This document shows positions 17,806 to 26,059 of a DNA stretch of 64,000 nt, one piece after another. Below the pieces are notes generated by a model. It was not told the origin of the DNA. It did no database searches and saw only the letters and a program-made list of their open reading frames with translations. Made by a program: the position numbers and the translations under genes. Origin of the DNA: Nitrospira sp. (GTDB lineage: Bacteria; Nitrospirota; Thermodesulfovibrionia; Thermodesulfovibrionales; Dissulfurispiraceae); contig NSJL01000019.1 in assembly GCA_002634385.1 (NCBI GenBank), forward strand, positions 1 to 64,000. The letters are read 5' to 3'. Each line of letters opens with the position of its first letter. The stretch's first letter is position 1.

Positions 17806-19734
17806 ATGGGAAAGGCGATAGGCATAGATCTGGGAACAACGAACTCGGTGGTAGCGGTGGTGACGGGGGGGGAGCCGGTGGTGATCCCCAACCAGGAAGG
17901 CAACAGGACCACCCCTTCGGTCGTGGCGATCACGGAGAAAGGGGAGAGGCTGGTAGGGCAGATCGCGAAGAGGCAGGCCATCACCAACCCGGAGAACACC
18001 ATCTTTTCCATCAAGAGACTCATGGGGAGAAAGTACGACTCCCCTGAAGTGGCACATGCGAAAAAGAGACTGCCTTATAAAATAGCGGAGGCCCCCAACG
18101 GGGATGCCCATGTGGAGATCAGGGGGAAGGTCTACTCCCCACCTGAGATCTCCGCCATGATCCTGCAGAAACTGAAACAGGCGGCAGAGGACTATTTGGG
18201 GGAGGCGGTCACCGATGCGGTTATCACCGTGCCGGCGTACTTTGACGACAGCCAGAGACAGGCGACCAAGGATGCGGGGAAGATAGCGGGGCTGAATGTC
18301 CTGAGGATCATCAACGAGCCCACGGCTGCAGCCCTGGCCTATGGACTGGACAAAAAGAAAGAAGAGAAAGTAGCCGTCTATGACCTCGGGGGAGGCACCT
18401 TCGACATCTCCGTCCTCGAGATAGGGGAAGGGGTGATCGAAGTAAGGGCCACCAACGGGGACACCTACCTGGGGGGCGACGACTTTGACATCAGGGTAAT
18501 GGACTGGCTCGTGGAAGAATTCAAAAAAGAGCAGGGCATCGATCTTAAAAATGACAAAATGGCACTCCAGCGGTTGAAAGAAGCGGCGGAGAGGGCAAAG
18601 ATCGAACTGTCCACCGCCTCAGAGACAGAAATCAACCTGCCCTTCGTCACCGCCGATGCCACCGGCCCCAAGCACCTGCTGATGAAGCTCTCCCGCTCCA
18701 AATTTGAACAGCTCACCGACGACCTGGTGCAGAAGAGCATCGAACCCTGCAAGAAGGCCCTGGCCGATGCGGGCCTCTCCCAGGGAAACATCGATGAAGT
18801 CATCCTGGTAGGGGGACAGACGAGGTCCCCGAAAGTACAGCAGGTCGTGCAGGGCTACTTCGGCAAAGAGCCGAACAAGACCGTAAATCCCGACGAAGTC
18901 GTGGCGGTGGGTGCCGCGATCCAGGGGGCGGTCCTCAAAGGGGAGGTCAAGGAAGTTCTTCTCCTGGATGTGACCCCTCTTTCATTGGGCATCGAGACCT
19001 TGGGGGGGATCTTCACCAAAATCATCGAGCGGAACACCACCATTCCCACCAAGAAATCCCAGATCTTCTCCACCGCCTCGGACAACCAGCCCGCAGTCAC
19101 CATCAAGATCCATCAGGGGGAAAGGGAGATGGCTGCGGACAACAAACTGCTGGGAGTCTTTGAGCTGGTGGGCATTCCTCCGGCGCCGCGGGGGGTACCG
19201 CAGGTTGAAGTGACCTTCGACATCGACGCAAACGGCATACTGCATGTATCGGCGAAGGACATGGGGACGGGAAAGGAGCAGTCGATCCGGATTACGGCTT
19301 CCAGCGGGCTCACCGAGGAGGAAGTGAAGAGGATGATGCGGGATGCGGAGTCCCATGCCGAGGAGGATAAGCGGAAGAAGCAGCTCATCGAGGTGAAGAA
19401 CGAGGCAGATACCCTGATCTACTCGGTGGAGAAGTCGGTAAGGGAGTACGGGGACAAGATCACCGAAGCGGAGAAGAAGGAGATCGAGGAGGCCCTGGAA
19501 AAGTGCCGGAAGGCAAAGGACAGCAGCAATGACGTGGGAGAGATAAGGACGGCGGTGGATGAGCTGGCGAAGGCCTCCCACAAGATTGCCGAGCATGTCT
19601 ACCAGGCAGGGCGCGACGCCCAGGCAGGTGCCGGTGCAGAGTCCGGCCCGCAGCAGGGCGATGGCGGAAAAGCCAAGAGACCCGAGGAAGAGGTGGTGGA
19701 AGCTGAATTCGAAGACGTGGATAAGAATAAATAA
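17806..19734 (+). CDS. dnaK: Chaperone DnaK (Hsp70)
   Basis: The 642-residue protein has the actin-like ATPase domain ([46 protein letters not shown]), the substrate-binding domain ([12 protein letters not shown]) and a helical lid with a Gly/Ala-rich tail ending [19 protein letters not shown] 17806 has AAGGAGG five bases upstream; the frame extends to 17701 without support. An unusually strong hairpin begins at the base after its stop codon. Confidence 0.97.
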   Translation: MGKAIGIDLGTTNSVVAVVTGGEPVVIPNQEGNRTTPSVVAITEKGERLVGQIAKRQAITNPENTIFSIKRLMGRKYDSPEVAHAKKRLPYKIAEAPNGDAHVEIRGKVYSPPEISAMILQKLKQAAEDYLGEAVTDAVITVPAYFDDSQRQATKDAGKIAGLNVLRIINEPTAAALAYGLDKKKEEKVAVYDLGGGTFDISVLEIGEGVIEVRATNGDTYLGGDDFDIRVMDWLVEEFKKEQGIDLKNDKMALQRLKEAAERAKIELSTASETEINLPFVTADATGPKHLLMKLSRSKFEQLTDDLVQKSIEPCKKALADAGLSQGNIDEVILVGGQTRSPKVQQVVQGYFGKEPNKTVNPDEVVAVGAAIQGAVLKGEVKEVLLLDVTPLSLGIETLGGIFTKIIERNTTIPTKKSQIFSTASDNQPAVTIKIHQGEREMAADNKLLGVFELVGIPPAPRGVPQVEVTFDIDANGILHVSAKDMGTGKEQSIRITASSGLTEEEVKRMMRDAESHAEEDKRKKQLIEVKNEADTLIYSVEKSVREYGDKITEAEKKEIEEALEKCRKAKDSSNDVGEIRTAVDELAKASHKIAEHVYQAGRDAQAGAGAESGPQQGDGGKAKRPEEEVVEAEFEDVDKNK

Positions 19735-19790
19735 CCGCAAAACAAATCCCAAGCTCCGAAGACTGAAGGAGCTTGGGATTTGTTTTGCGG
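19735..19790 (+). terminator. Perfect 23-bp hairpin between dnaK and dnaJ
   Basis: Bases 19735-19757 pair with 19768-19790 without mismatch around a 10-nt loop, starting immediately after the dnaK stop. No T-run follows, so it may be an mRNA-stabilising or RNase-processing hairpin, or a partial terminator reducing dnaJ relative to dnaK. Confidence 0.75.
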
Positions 19791-19891
19791 AGAGGAACTC
19801 ACCCTCTTTGGAACGAGGGGGAAAGCGGAGCGAGGAGAGGTCAGCTCTGGATTTTGGAATTTGCTGCTAAAGGATGGAGTATAATAACAGG

Positions 19892-21010
19892 ATGAAAGAT
19901 TATTACGCTCTCCTGGGGGTGGGCAGGGATGCCACCCAGGAAGAAATAAAGAAATCATTCCGGCAACTCGCTCTGAAGTATCATCCCGACAGGAACCAGG
20001 GAGACAAGGAGGCGGAGGAGAAGTTCAAGGAGATCAACGAGGCCTACACCTGCCTGAACGATCCGGAGAGGAGGGCCCACTACGACCGGTACGGCACTAC
20101 GGAGGGCTTCGGCGCGGCTGCAGGTGCCGGTGCCGGATTCGGCGGTTTCGGCGCCGGCGGGTTCAACGATATCTTCGAAAATATCTTCGACGACTTCTTC
20201 GGCGCTTTCAGCGGGTCGGGAAGGACCCGGGCCACCAAGGGCGCGGACCTGCGGTATAATCTCACCATCACCTTAGAAGAGGCTGCCTTCGGCACCGAGA
20301 AAAACCTCAAGATCCCCCGCTGGCAGACATGCGATGTCTGCAGCGGCTCGGGCGCGGAGCCGGGAAAGCCCCCCGTCACCTGCACGCAGTGCAAGGGCAC
20401 GGGTCATATACGTTTTCAGCAGGGCTTTTTCAGTGTCTCCAAGACCTGCGGCAAGTGCCAGGGCACCGGAAGGATCATCACTAATCCCTGTACCACCTGT
20501 AAAGGCAACGGCAAGGTAAAGACCCAGAAGGAGATCTCGGTCAAGATCCCTGCGGGGGTGGACAGCGGTTCACGGCTGCGGCTGTCCGGAGAGGGTGATT
20601 TCGGAAGTTACGGCGGACCTCCCGGAGACCTGTATGTGGTGCTTACGGTGGAGGAACATTCCCTCTTCAAGCGTGAGGGCATGGATATCCATTGCCAGTT
20701 CCCCATCTCCTTTGCCAAGGCCGTCTTCGGGGGCGAGGTGGAGGTCCCGACGCTGGACGGCTCCGCCAAGCTCAGGATCCCCGCAGGTACTCCTTCGGGG
20801 AGGTCCTTCTCTATCAAGCATAAAGGAATGCCGAGGCTGGGGAGTCATCACCGGGGAGACCAGATTGTGACCGTATACATCGATGTGCCGAAGAAACTCA
20901 CCGTCCGGCAGAAGGAGCTGCTTGCGGAGTTCGCCGTCGAGGGGGGAGAAGTGTTGGACGAATCGGTCAAGGGCTTCAAGAGCAAGTTGAAAGATCTGTT
21001 TTCGATGTAG
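19892..21010 (+). CDS. dnaJ: Co-chaperone DnaJ (Hsp40)
   Basis: The 372-residue protein has the J domain (HPD in LKYHPDRNQGD), a G/F-rich linker (about 75-105), four CxxCxGxG zinc repeats (CDVCSGSG, CTQCKGTG, CGKCQGTG, CTTCKGNG) and the C-terminal peptide-binding domains. It stimulates DnaK ATPase. ATG 19892 (MKDYYALLG) is the family start; an ATG at 19874 is possible. The TAG stop is part of a dispersed palindrome. Confidence 0.95.
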   Translation: MKDYYALLGVGRDATQEEIKKSFRQLALKYHPDRNQGDKEAEEKFKEINEAYTCLNDPERRAHYDRYGTTEGFGAAAGAGAGFGGFGAGGFNDIFENIFDDFFGAFSGSGRTRATKGADLRYNLTITLEEAAFGTEKNLKIPRWQTCDVCSGSGAEPGKPPVTCTQCKGTGHIRFQQGFFSVSKTCGKCQGTGRIITNPCTTCKGNGKVKTQKEISVKIPAGVDSGSRLRLSGEGDFGSYGGPPGDLYVVLTVEEHSLFKREGMDIHCQFPISFAKAVFGGEVEVPTLDGSAKLRIPAGTPSGRSFSIKHKGMPRLGSHHRGDQIVTVYIDVPKKLTVRQKELLAEFAVEGGEVLDESVKGFKSKLKDLFSM

Positions 21011-21029
21011 GGTGTGTATGCACACCCTA
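21008..21029. repeat. Ends-only palindrome overlapping the dnaJ stop
   Basis: TAGGGTGTG and CACACCCTA form perfect 9-bp arms around a 4-bp spacer. The first three bases are the dnaJ stop codon. Same termini as the long elements at 10213, 34494 and 36777. Confidence 0.75.
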
Positions 21030-21055
21030 GACCTTTTTGTCGGCACCATGCGTTC

Positions 21056-21814
21056 ATGACCATATTCATCCCGCCTGACGATATTGCGAAGCGGAAGGGG
21101 ATATCCCTCTCCGCCGATACGTCCCGTTATCTCTCCTCCGTGCTCAGGAGCAAGACAGGGGATCCTGTCACTGTTATCGACGGCAGGGGGAGGGCGTATG
21201 CGGCGGTGGTTTCCTCCCTGTCGAAAGGAGTGGTGGCCGTCGACATCACCGGGGAGATCTTTCCGGATACGGAGCCCCCTGTTCCCCTTGTCCTTTGCCA
21301 GGGAATCCTGAAAGGCGAAAAGATGGACCTGGTCGTGCAGAAGACGACGGAACTGGGAGTCCGGGAGATCGTTCCGGTCATTTCCGAACGCTGCCTGGTA
21401 AAAGAGACGCGGAAGGTGAAGAGGTGGCAGAAGATAGCGGAGGAGGCTGCAGAGCAGTGCGGCAGGGCGGTGATTCCCCGTATCCATGAGCCGGTCGAGC
21501 TGCTGAGTGTCCCGGAGGAGAGGGGTATTCGAGGTCTTGTTTTCTGGGAACAGGGGGGCATGCTGCTGCGCGAGGCGTTCGCGAAAGTGAAGCAGCACTG
21601 CGATGGCGCCGGACTCCCTGAATCCGGCCCCTTATCCCCTGCCCCGTTCTATCTCCTCGTCGGCCCGGAAGGGGGCTTCAGCAGGGAGGAGGTGGAGAGG
21701 GCGGAGGCGCGGGGACTGGTACGGACGACTCTCGGGAGGCGCGTCCTCCGCGCCGAGACCGCTGCCATCGTATCCGTCGCATTGATTGTGTACCTGTCCG
21801 AGTCCTTGCAATAA
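21056..21814 (+). CDS. rsmE: 16S rRNA m3U1498 methyltransferase RsmE
   Basis: The 252-residue SPOUT methyltransferase has an N-terminal PUA-like domain and the knotted C-terminal domain. Motifs are QKTTELGVREIVPVISERC, RWQKIAEEAAEQCGRAVIP, LLVGPEGGFSREEVE and LGRRVLRAETAAI. It methylates U1498 of 16S rRNA. ATG 21056 chosen; an earlier GTG at 21014 reads through the palindrome. DnaJ-RsmE adjacency is common in bacteria. Confidence 0.94.
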   Translation: MTIFIPPDDIAKRKGISLSADTSRYLSSVLRSKTGDPVTVIDGRGRAYAAVVSSLSKGVVAVDITGEIFPDTEPPVPLVLCQGILKGEKMDLVVQKTTELGVREIVPVISERCLVKETRKVKRWQKIAEEAAEQCGRAVIPRIHEPVELLSVPEERGIRGLVFWEQGGMLLREAFAKVKQHCDGAGLPESGPLSPAPFYLLVGPEGGFSREEVERAEARGLVRTTLGRRVLRAETAAIVSVALIVYLSESLQ

Positions 21815-21860
21815 GGTCGCATCCCCTGTGTCCCCTGCGGCGAAAAGTGTATAATCAGGT

Positions 21861-23186
21861 ATGCCCGGGAAGAAGGATACATACCCGAAGAAAGCCCCCC
21901 TTTCCCTGCTCATCATCCTGGTTGCCGCCACCGCCGTTACGGTGTCCGGCACCCTCCTGCAGTACCGGCAGATCATCGGCGCAACGGAGGACTCCCTGAA
22001 ATTCCAGGCCCTGGGCATCGCGGTGAGCCTCGAGGCATCGCTGAAGGGCAGGGATCTCCCCCCTGACGCCACTGCCGGGAATGTCTTCAGGGATATCATC
22101 ACCGAGGGCCGGTGGGAGGGGATCGCCTTTCTTGCGCTCTATGACAGGAGGGGGACCACTCTTCTTCACTCCAATGAGAACCTCATCGGCAGGCGGGTGG
22201 AAGATCCGTCCATCGGTTCCGTGGCCGCCGACGGCATGCCGGTGTACGACTCTATGACCCTTGGGACGGGAGAGCGGGTCTTCATCCTGAATTTCCCCGT
22301 GCATATCCGGAAGGACGAAAGGGTCCTCAGGCTGGCTCTCCATACCTATCCTGCGGAGCGGGTGGTGCGGCGGGCGCAGCTCCAGATGGCGAGCATCTTC
22401 GCGGTTCTCGTCATCCTCTGGATCATGAGCTATTTCCTCCTGAGGGCGGTGAAGCGCTCCGAAGAGCTGAAGAGGACGATGGCGGAGAGGGAGCGTCTTG
22501 CACTGCTGGGGGAGATGTCTTCGGTCCTGGCCCACGAGATACGGAATCCCCTGGGAAGTATCAAGGGGTTTGCACAGTTCCTCCTGGAGCGGGGCTCCGC
22601 GCAGCGTGAACAGGAGAGTGAGATGACGGGCGAATACCTCGGAGTAATTGTCGCGGAATCGGAGAGGCTCGAGACCCTCACCGAAGACCTCCTCCTCTAT
22701 GCCAAACCGGTGGAGGTGAGGCCGCAGACCCTCTCCCTCCGGGAACTGGCGGAAGAGAGTATCGCGTTTTTGCATCCCTCTCCCGCCTCGGGAAACGGGG
22801 TGACGGTGCAGCATTTCATCCCCCCTGATCTGGTGATCACCTCCGACAGGGACAAGCTGAAACAGATACTGTTGAACGTAATACAGAACGCCATGGACGC
22901 GGTAGGGGAAGACGGCCGGGTCGAGGTGAGGGCAGGAATCTCCGATGCGCCGGGCGGAGTGGGGACGGTTATCACGGTGGAGGATAACGGCTGCGGCATG
23001 GCCCCTGCACTACAGGCCAGGGCTCTCTCTCCCTTCTTCACCACGAAGACGAGGGGCACGGGGCTCGGACTGGCCATCGTGGAAAAGCTGGTCCAGGCGC
23101 TCGGCGGCAGCGTGGAGATACGGAGTGAGGCACGGAAGGGTACTACGGTGAGGATCGTGCTCCCGGGCGGACAGAAAGAAGGGTAA
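21861..23186 (+). CDS. Membrane sensor histidine kinase (ZraS/NtrB-like)
   Basis: The 441-residue protein has two membrane segments (about 13-35 and 175-195) enclosing a periplasmic sensor domain. A HisKA domain follows, with phospho-acceptor His225 in VLAHEIRNPLGSIKGFAQFL, then an HATPase domain (N box IQNAMDAV, G boxes EDNGCGM and GTGLGLAI). It is followed 22 bp later by a sigma-54 response regulator. The downstream ZraP-like gene suggests it senses envelope or metal stress. ATG 21861 lacks a clear RBS and lies 5 bp after a TATAAT (21850-21855). Confidence 0.9.
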   Translation: MPGKKDTYPKKAPLSLLIILVAATAVTVSGTLLQYRQIIGATEDSLKFQALGIAVSLEASLKGRDLPPDATAGNVFRDIITEGRWEGIAFLALYDRRGTTLLHSNENLIGRRVEDPSIGSVAADGMPVYDSMTLGTGERVFILNFPVHIRKDERVLRLALHTYPAERVVRRAQLQMASIFAVLVILWIMSYFLLRAVKRSEELKRTMAERERLALLGEMSSVLAHEIRNPLGSIKGFAQFLLERGSAQREQESEMTGEYLGVIVAESERLETLTEDLLLYAKPVEVRPQTLSLRELAEESIAFLHPSPASGNGVTVQHFIPPDLVITSDRDKLKQILLNVIQNAMDAVGEDGRVEVRAGISDAPGGVGTVITVEDNGCGMAPALQARALSPFFTTKTRGTGLGLAIVEKLVQALGGSVEIRSEARKGTTVRIVLPGGQKEG

Positions 23187-23208
23187 CATGTTGTTATAAG
23201 GGTGGCTT

Positions 23209-24525
23209 ATGAGAAAAGAGGATTTCAGAATACTGCTGGTGGATGATGAAAAATCCTTTCTCCTGCTCCTGACGCGTATCCTGCAGGAGGCGGGATATAC
23301 GGTCAGGGGAATGCACGATCCGGAGAGCGCCCTGAATGCCCTGGACACCTTCGGGCCCCACCTTGTTATCACCGACCTGAAGATGCCGAAGATGGATGGG
23401 ATCAGGCTCATGGAAGAGGTGGCACGAAGGAACGCAGGGGCCGACTTCATCATGATCACCGCCTTTGCCACGGTGGATACAGCGGTGGAGGCGATGAAGA
23501 AGGGTGCGGTGGATTACATCACAAAACCCCTGAAAGACCCGGGGCAGCTGCGGGAAGCAGTGTCGAAGGTGTTCGGGAGACGGAGTGCGGCGGAGAGAGC
23601 CTCTTCCGGCCCGGACGAGCTCCCTCCCCTCGATATTGTGTTTGCAGGGATGGAGGAGGTCCTGCGCGAAATCCGTGATGTGGCGTCTACTGATGCCACG
23701 GTGATCATCTTCGGGGAGACCGGCACCGGCAAAAGCCTGATCGCGCGGGTTCTCCATCATCTGAGCGGGAGGAGCGGTCCCTTTGTGGATATCAACTGCG
23801 CCGCCATCCCGGAAACTCTTCTCGAATCGGAGCTCTTCGGCTATGAGAGGGGCGCCTTTACCGGGGCGGTGGCGCAGAAGAAGGGGCGGTTCGAGCTGGC
23901 AGGGAGCGGCACCCTTTTCCTGGACGAGGTATCGGAGATGAGCCTGGCGCTCCAGGGCAAATTCCTCCGGGTGCTCCAGGATAAGACTTTCGAGCGTCTC
24001 GGCTCTCTTGTCTCCCTCAGGACCGATGCGCGGATCATCGCCGCCACCAACAGGAACCTGAAGGAATGTGTGACGGAGAGGAGGTTCAGGGAGGACCTCT
24101 ACTACCGCATTACCGTATATCCGATCACCCTTCCTCCCCTGCGGGCGAGGAGGGAGCGCTTTCCCGATATTGCGGGATACCTGCTGCGGGCCGCCTCCGC
24201 GCGGTTCGGCAAGGATCTCCGGATGACGGACGAGGCGATGGAACGGCTGATGCAGCATCCATGGCCGGGGAATATACGGGAGCTCGAAAACGTGATAGAG
24301 CGGGCGGTAATCCGGAGCCGCGGACAGCAGCTGGTGCTTCCCGACCTCGAAACCGGCGGCGCCGCGGGAGCGGATGCCGGTGATTTGAAGACCCTGGAGA
24401 GGGTCGCCATCGAGAATGCCCTCAAACGGACGCGGGGCAACAGGAGGGAGGCGGCGGAAATTCTGGGAATATCGCTGAGGACCCTCCAGTACCGCATAAA
24501 AGAGTATGACATCGGCGGTGAATGA
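23209..24525 (+). CDS. Sigma-54-dependent response regulator (ZraR/NtrC-like)
   Basis: The 438-residue protein has a receiver domain (phospho-acceptor Asp56 in VITDLKMPKMDG), a sigma-54 AAA+ domain (GETGTGKS Walker A, ELFGYERGAFTGA, GTLFLDEVSEM) and a Fis-type HTH (NRREAAEILGISLRTLQYRIKEY). It is expected to bind enhancer-like sites and activate a sigma-54 promoter. Just such a promoter and two tandem palindromes lie between its stop and the next gene. Confidence 0.93.
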   Translation: MRKEDFRILLVDDEKSFLLLLTRILQEAGYTVRGMHDPESALNALDTFGPHLVITDLKMPKMDGIRLMEEVARRNAGADFIMITAFATVDTAVEAMKKGAVDYITKPLKDPGQLREAVSKVFGRRSAAERASSGPDELPPLDIVFAGMEEVLREIRDVASTDATVIIFGETGTGKSLIARVLHHLSGRSGPFVDINCAAIPETLLESELFGYERGAFTGAVAQKKGRFELAGSGTLFLDEVSEMSLALQGKFLRVLQDKTFERLGSLVSLRTDARIIAATNRNLKECVTERRFREDLYYRITVYPITLPPLRARRERFPDIAGYLLRAASARFGKDLRMTDEAMERLMQHPWPGNIRELENVIERAVIRSRGQQLVLPDLETGGAAGADAGDLKTLERVAIENALKRTRGNRREAAEILGISLRTLQYRIKEYDIGGE

Positions 24526-24542
24526 GGGGTGTGTGCGGGGCG

Positions 24543-24557
24543 GTGCAATAATTGCAC
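24543..24557. promoter_or_regulatory. Candidate enhancer site 1 for the sigma-54 regulator
   Basis: GTGCAATAATTGCAC is a perfect 15-bp palindrome whose centre lies about 95 bp upstream of the -12 element. The related site 2 is centred 21 bp (two helical turns) downstream. Confidence 0.65.
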
Positions 24558-24563
24558 TCTTTC

Positions 24564-24578
24564 ATGCAGAAGTTGCAT
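24564..24578. promoter_or_regulatory. Candidate enhancer site 2 for the sigma-54 regulator
   Basis: ATGCAGAAGTTGCAT shares the RTGCA-N5-TGCAY layout with site 1. Its centre lies about 74 bp upstream of the -12 element, a normal distance for a sigma-54 activator site. Confidence 0.6.
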
Positions 24579-24630
24579 CGGTGAGGAGGATGCGAGGTAA
24601 AATAATCAAGAAAAGCAATGCCTTGCTGTC

Positions 24631-24647
24631 TGGCATCTCAATTGCAT
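24631..24647 (+). promoter_or_regulatory. Sigma-54 promoter of the ZraP-like gene
   Basis: TGGCAT-CTCAA-TTGCAT has GG at 24632-24633 and GC at 24644-24645, the required 10-bp gap. Transcription would begin near 24659, exactly where a GGGTG..CACACCC palindrome lies (24661-24676). Confidence 0.85.
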
Positions 24648-24660
24648 CTCCTTCTGGCAA

Positions 24661-24676
24661 GGGTGCATGCACACCC
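24661..24676. repeat. Ends-only palindrome in the ZraP-like gene leader
   Basis: GGGTGCATGCACACCC is a short member of the dispersed palindrome family and lies at the predicted transcription start. It contains the perfect core GTGCATGCAC. Confidence 0.55.
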
Positions 24677-24702
24677 TGGAATACATAAAGGAGGTAAGCA
24701 GT

Positions 24703-25110
24703 ATGAAAAGGACAGTGATGGCAGGAGTAGTGGTGGCATTGGTGATTGCCCTTGCAGCAGGAGCGATGGCCTTCGGACCGGGGGGCGGCATGGGGTCAGG
24801 CCCTTGCGTGGGGACAGGGGCGGCATTGAGCCCGGAGCAGGCCCAGAAGCAGGCTCAATTCCAGAGGGATACCCTGGCCCTCCGGCAGAAGATGCTCCAG
24901 CTCAGGACCGACCTGATGACCCTGAGGGCGCAGACGAAACCCGACTGGGAAGCCATCGCGGCAAAGCAGAGGGAGATGGTGGATGTGAGGACGGCGTTGC
25001 AGAAGAAGGCGTATGAGGCCGGCCTCGCGGGCTGCGGAAATTGCGGCGGTATGGGCATGATGGGCGGCATGGGCAGAGGTATGGGAAGGTCCGGAATGGG
25101 TATGATGTAA
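24703..25110 (+). CDS. ZraP/Spy-like periplasmic protein
   Basis: The 135-residue protein has a signal peptide (cleavage near AMA-FG), a Gly-rich start and a long helical region with conserved LSPEQAQKQAQFQRDTLALRQKMLQLR. The tail is Met/Gly-rich and contains CGNCGG. This matches the zinc-resistance-associated / Spy-CpxP family of periplasmic chaperones. The Cys and Met residues suggest metal binding. ATG 24703 has AAGGAGG upstream. It is preceded by a sigma-54 promoter and two palindromes, so it is the probable target of the adjacent two-component system. Confidence 0.85.
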   Translation: MKRTVMAGVVVALVIALAAGAMAFGPGGGMGSGPCVGTGAALSPEQAQKQAQFQRDTLALRQKMLQLRTDLMTLRAQTKPDWEAIAAKQREMVDVRTALQKKAYEAGLAGCGNCGGMGMMGGMGRGMGRSGMGMM

Positions 25111-25126
25111 TGTCTTTGCGCGTTCC

Positions 25127-25159
25127 CTGCAAAGGCGGAGAGATTCTCCGCCTTTGCAG
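25127..25159 (+). terminator. Perfect 14-bp hairpin after the ZraP-like gene
   Basis: Bases 25127-25140 pair perfectly with 25146-25159 around a 5-nt loop. No T-run follows, so it may be an intercistronic processing or stabilising hairpin limiting expression of the next gene. Confidence 0.7.
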
Positions 25160-25192
25160 GCGAACCGGAACCGGGTAAGGAGAGTGACTATC

Positions 25193-25651
25193 ATGAAATG
25201 CGGGCAGGCCGGAGCAAAATACAGTGCCATCAGTACGCTGACGGCCCTTTTTCTTTTCATCCTGCTCGCGGCAGCCCATGCGGAGTCCGATATCAAGGAA
25301 GGGTATGATGAGAACACCGAGATAACGGTCCGGGGCACTGTTGCCGAGGTTTCCCGGGCGGAGATGATGATGGGGCCGATGGTAGTGAAGCTCAGGCAGA
25401 ACAGCAGGATATACAATGTGATCACCGCGCCTCCCTGGTTCCTGGCCCGGCAGGGCATCTCCCTCGCCAAAGGCTCCCCCCTCGAAGTGAAGGGCTCCAA
25501 GTATTACGGAAGGGACGGAGAGCTCTATCTTATCGGAAGGCAGCTGAGAGACCCTGCTACCGGCAGGACCTCGGTCCTGCGGGATATGTGGTGCAAGCCC
25601 CTCTGGATGGGCCACGGCCATGGCAGAAAAAGACAGAATGAGGCAGAATAA
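25193..25651 (+). CDS. Secreted hypothetical protein, possible OB-fold
   Basis: The 152-residue protein has a signal peptide (hydrophobic stretch ending AAAHA-ES), then a beta-rich body (EITVRGTVAEVSRAEMMMGP, GSPLEVKGSKYY, LYLIGRQL) like an OB-fold, and a His/Gly-rich C-terminus. ATG 25193 follows TAAGGAG. It lies after the ZraP-like gene across a strong hairpin and is probably co-expressed, so an envelope-stress or metal role is plausible. I do not recognise a named family with certainty. Confidence 0.7.
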   Translation: MKCGQAGAKYSAISTLTALFLFILLAAAHAESDIKEGYDENTEITVRGTVAEVSRAEMMMGPMVVKLRQNSRIYNVITAPPWFLARQGISLAKGSPLEVKGSKYYGRDGELYLIGRQLRDPATGRTSVLRDMWCKPLWMGHGHGRKRQNEAE

Positions 25652-25870
25652 AGACAGGAGAAAGGCAGGGTAAGACAGAAAAGAGAAACAGCAGCTTCTT
25701 GCCTTTCTCTTTCTTTTTCTGTTTTACTTCTGCTGCACTCTGTTTCTTCCCGCCTCATCCTGTCTTATTTCTGTTTCACTCTGTTTTATTCTGTCGTACT
25801 CTGCCTCACCCTGCCTCATTCTGCTGTATCTCTGTCTCACCCTGTCTTATTCTGCCTTTCCCTATCTTCC
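25612..25870. repeat. 10-bp periodic purine/pyrimidine inverted array
   Basis: Bases about 25625-25690 are purine-rich units such as GACAGAATGA and GGCAGAATAA. Bases about 25700-25870 are pyrimidine-rich units such as CTGTTTCACT, CTGCCTCACC and CTGCCTCATT, in exact 10-bp register from 25771 to 25830. The two arms are roughly reverse complements. No gene is supported in 25652-26059. Confidence 0.75.
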
Positions 25871-26059
25871 TCCCCCGTCACATTATTGACAATTTTTAGG
25901 GGGAAGCCGTACAATCCAGAGAATTTCTGTCCGGAGAGTTCCCTGCGTGTTCGGCGTGGAATGCATACGGCGAAGGGGATTACTGCCGGTCGCAACAGAA
26001 GCCGCTGCAGCAGAAGAAGATAATGTGCATACACGTCCTATAGGGAGATCGGGTACTAC

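Noticed and set aside
25699..25899. 66-residue frame across the pyrimidine array
   Set aside because: It translates the 10-bp repeat; 10 is not a multiple of 3, so the residues are meaningless.
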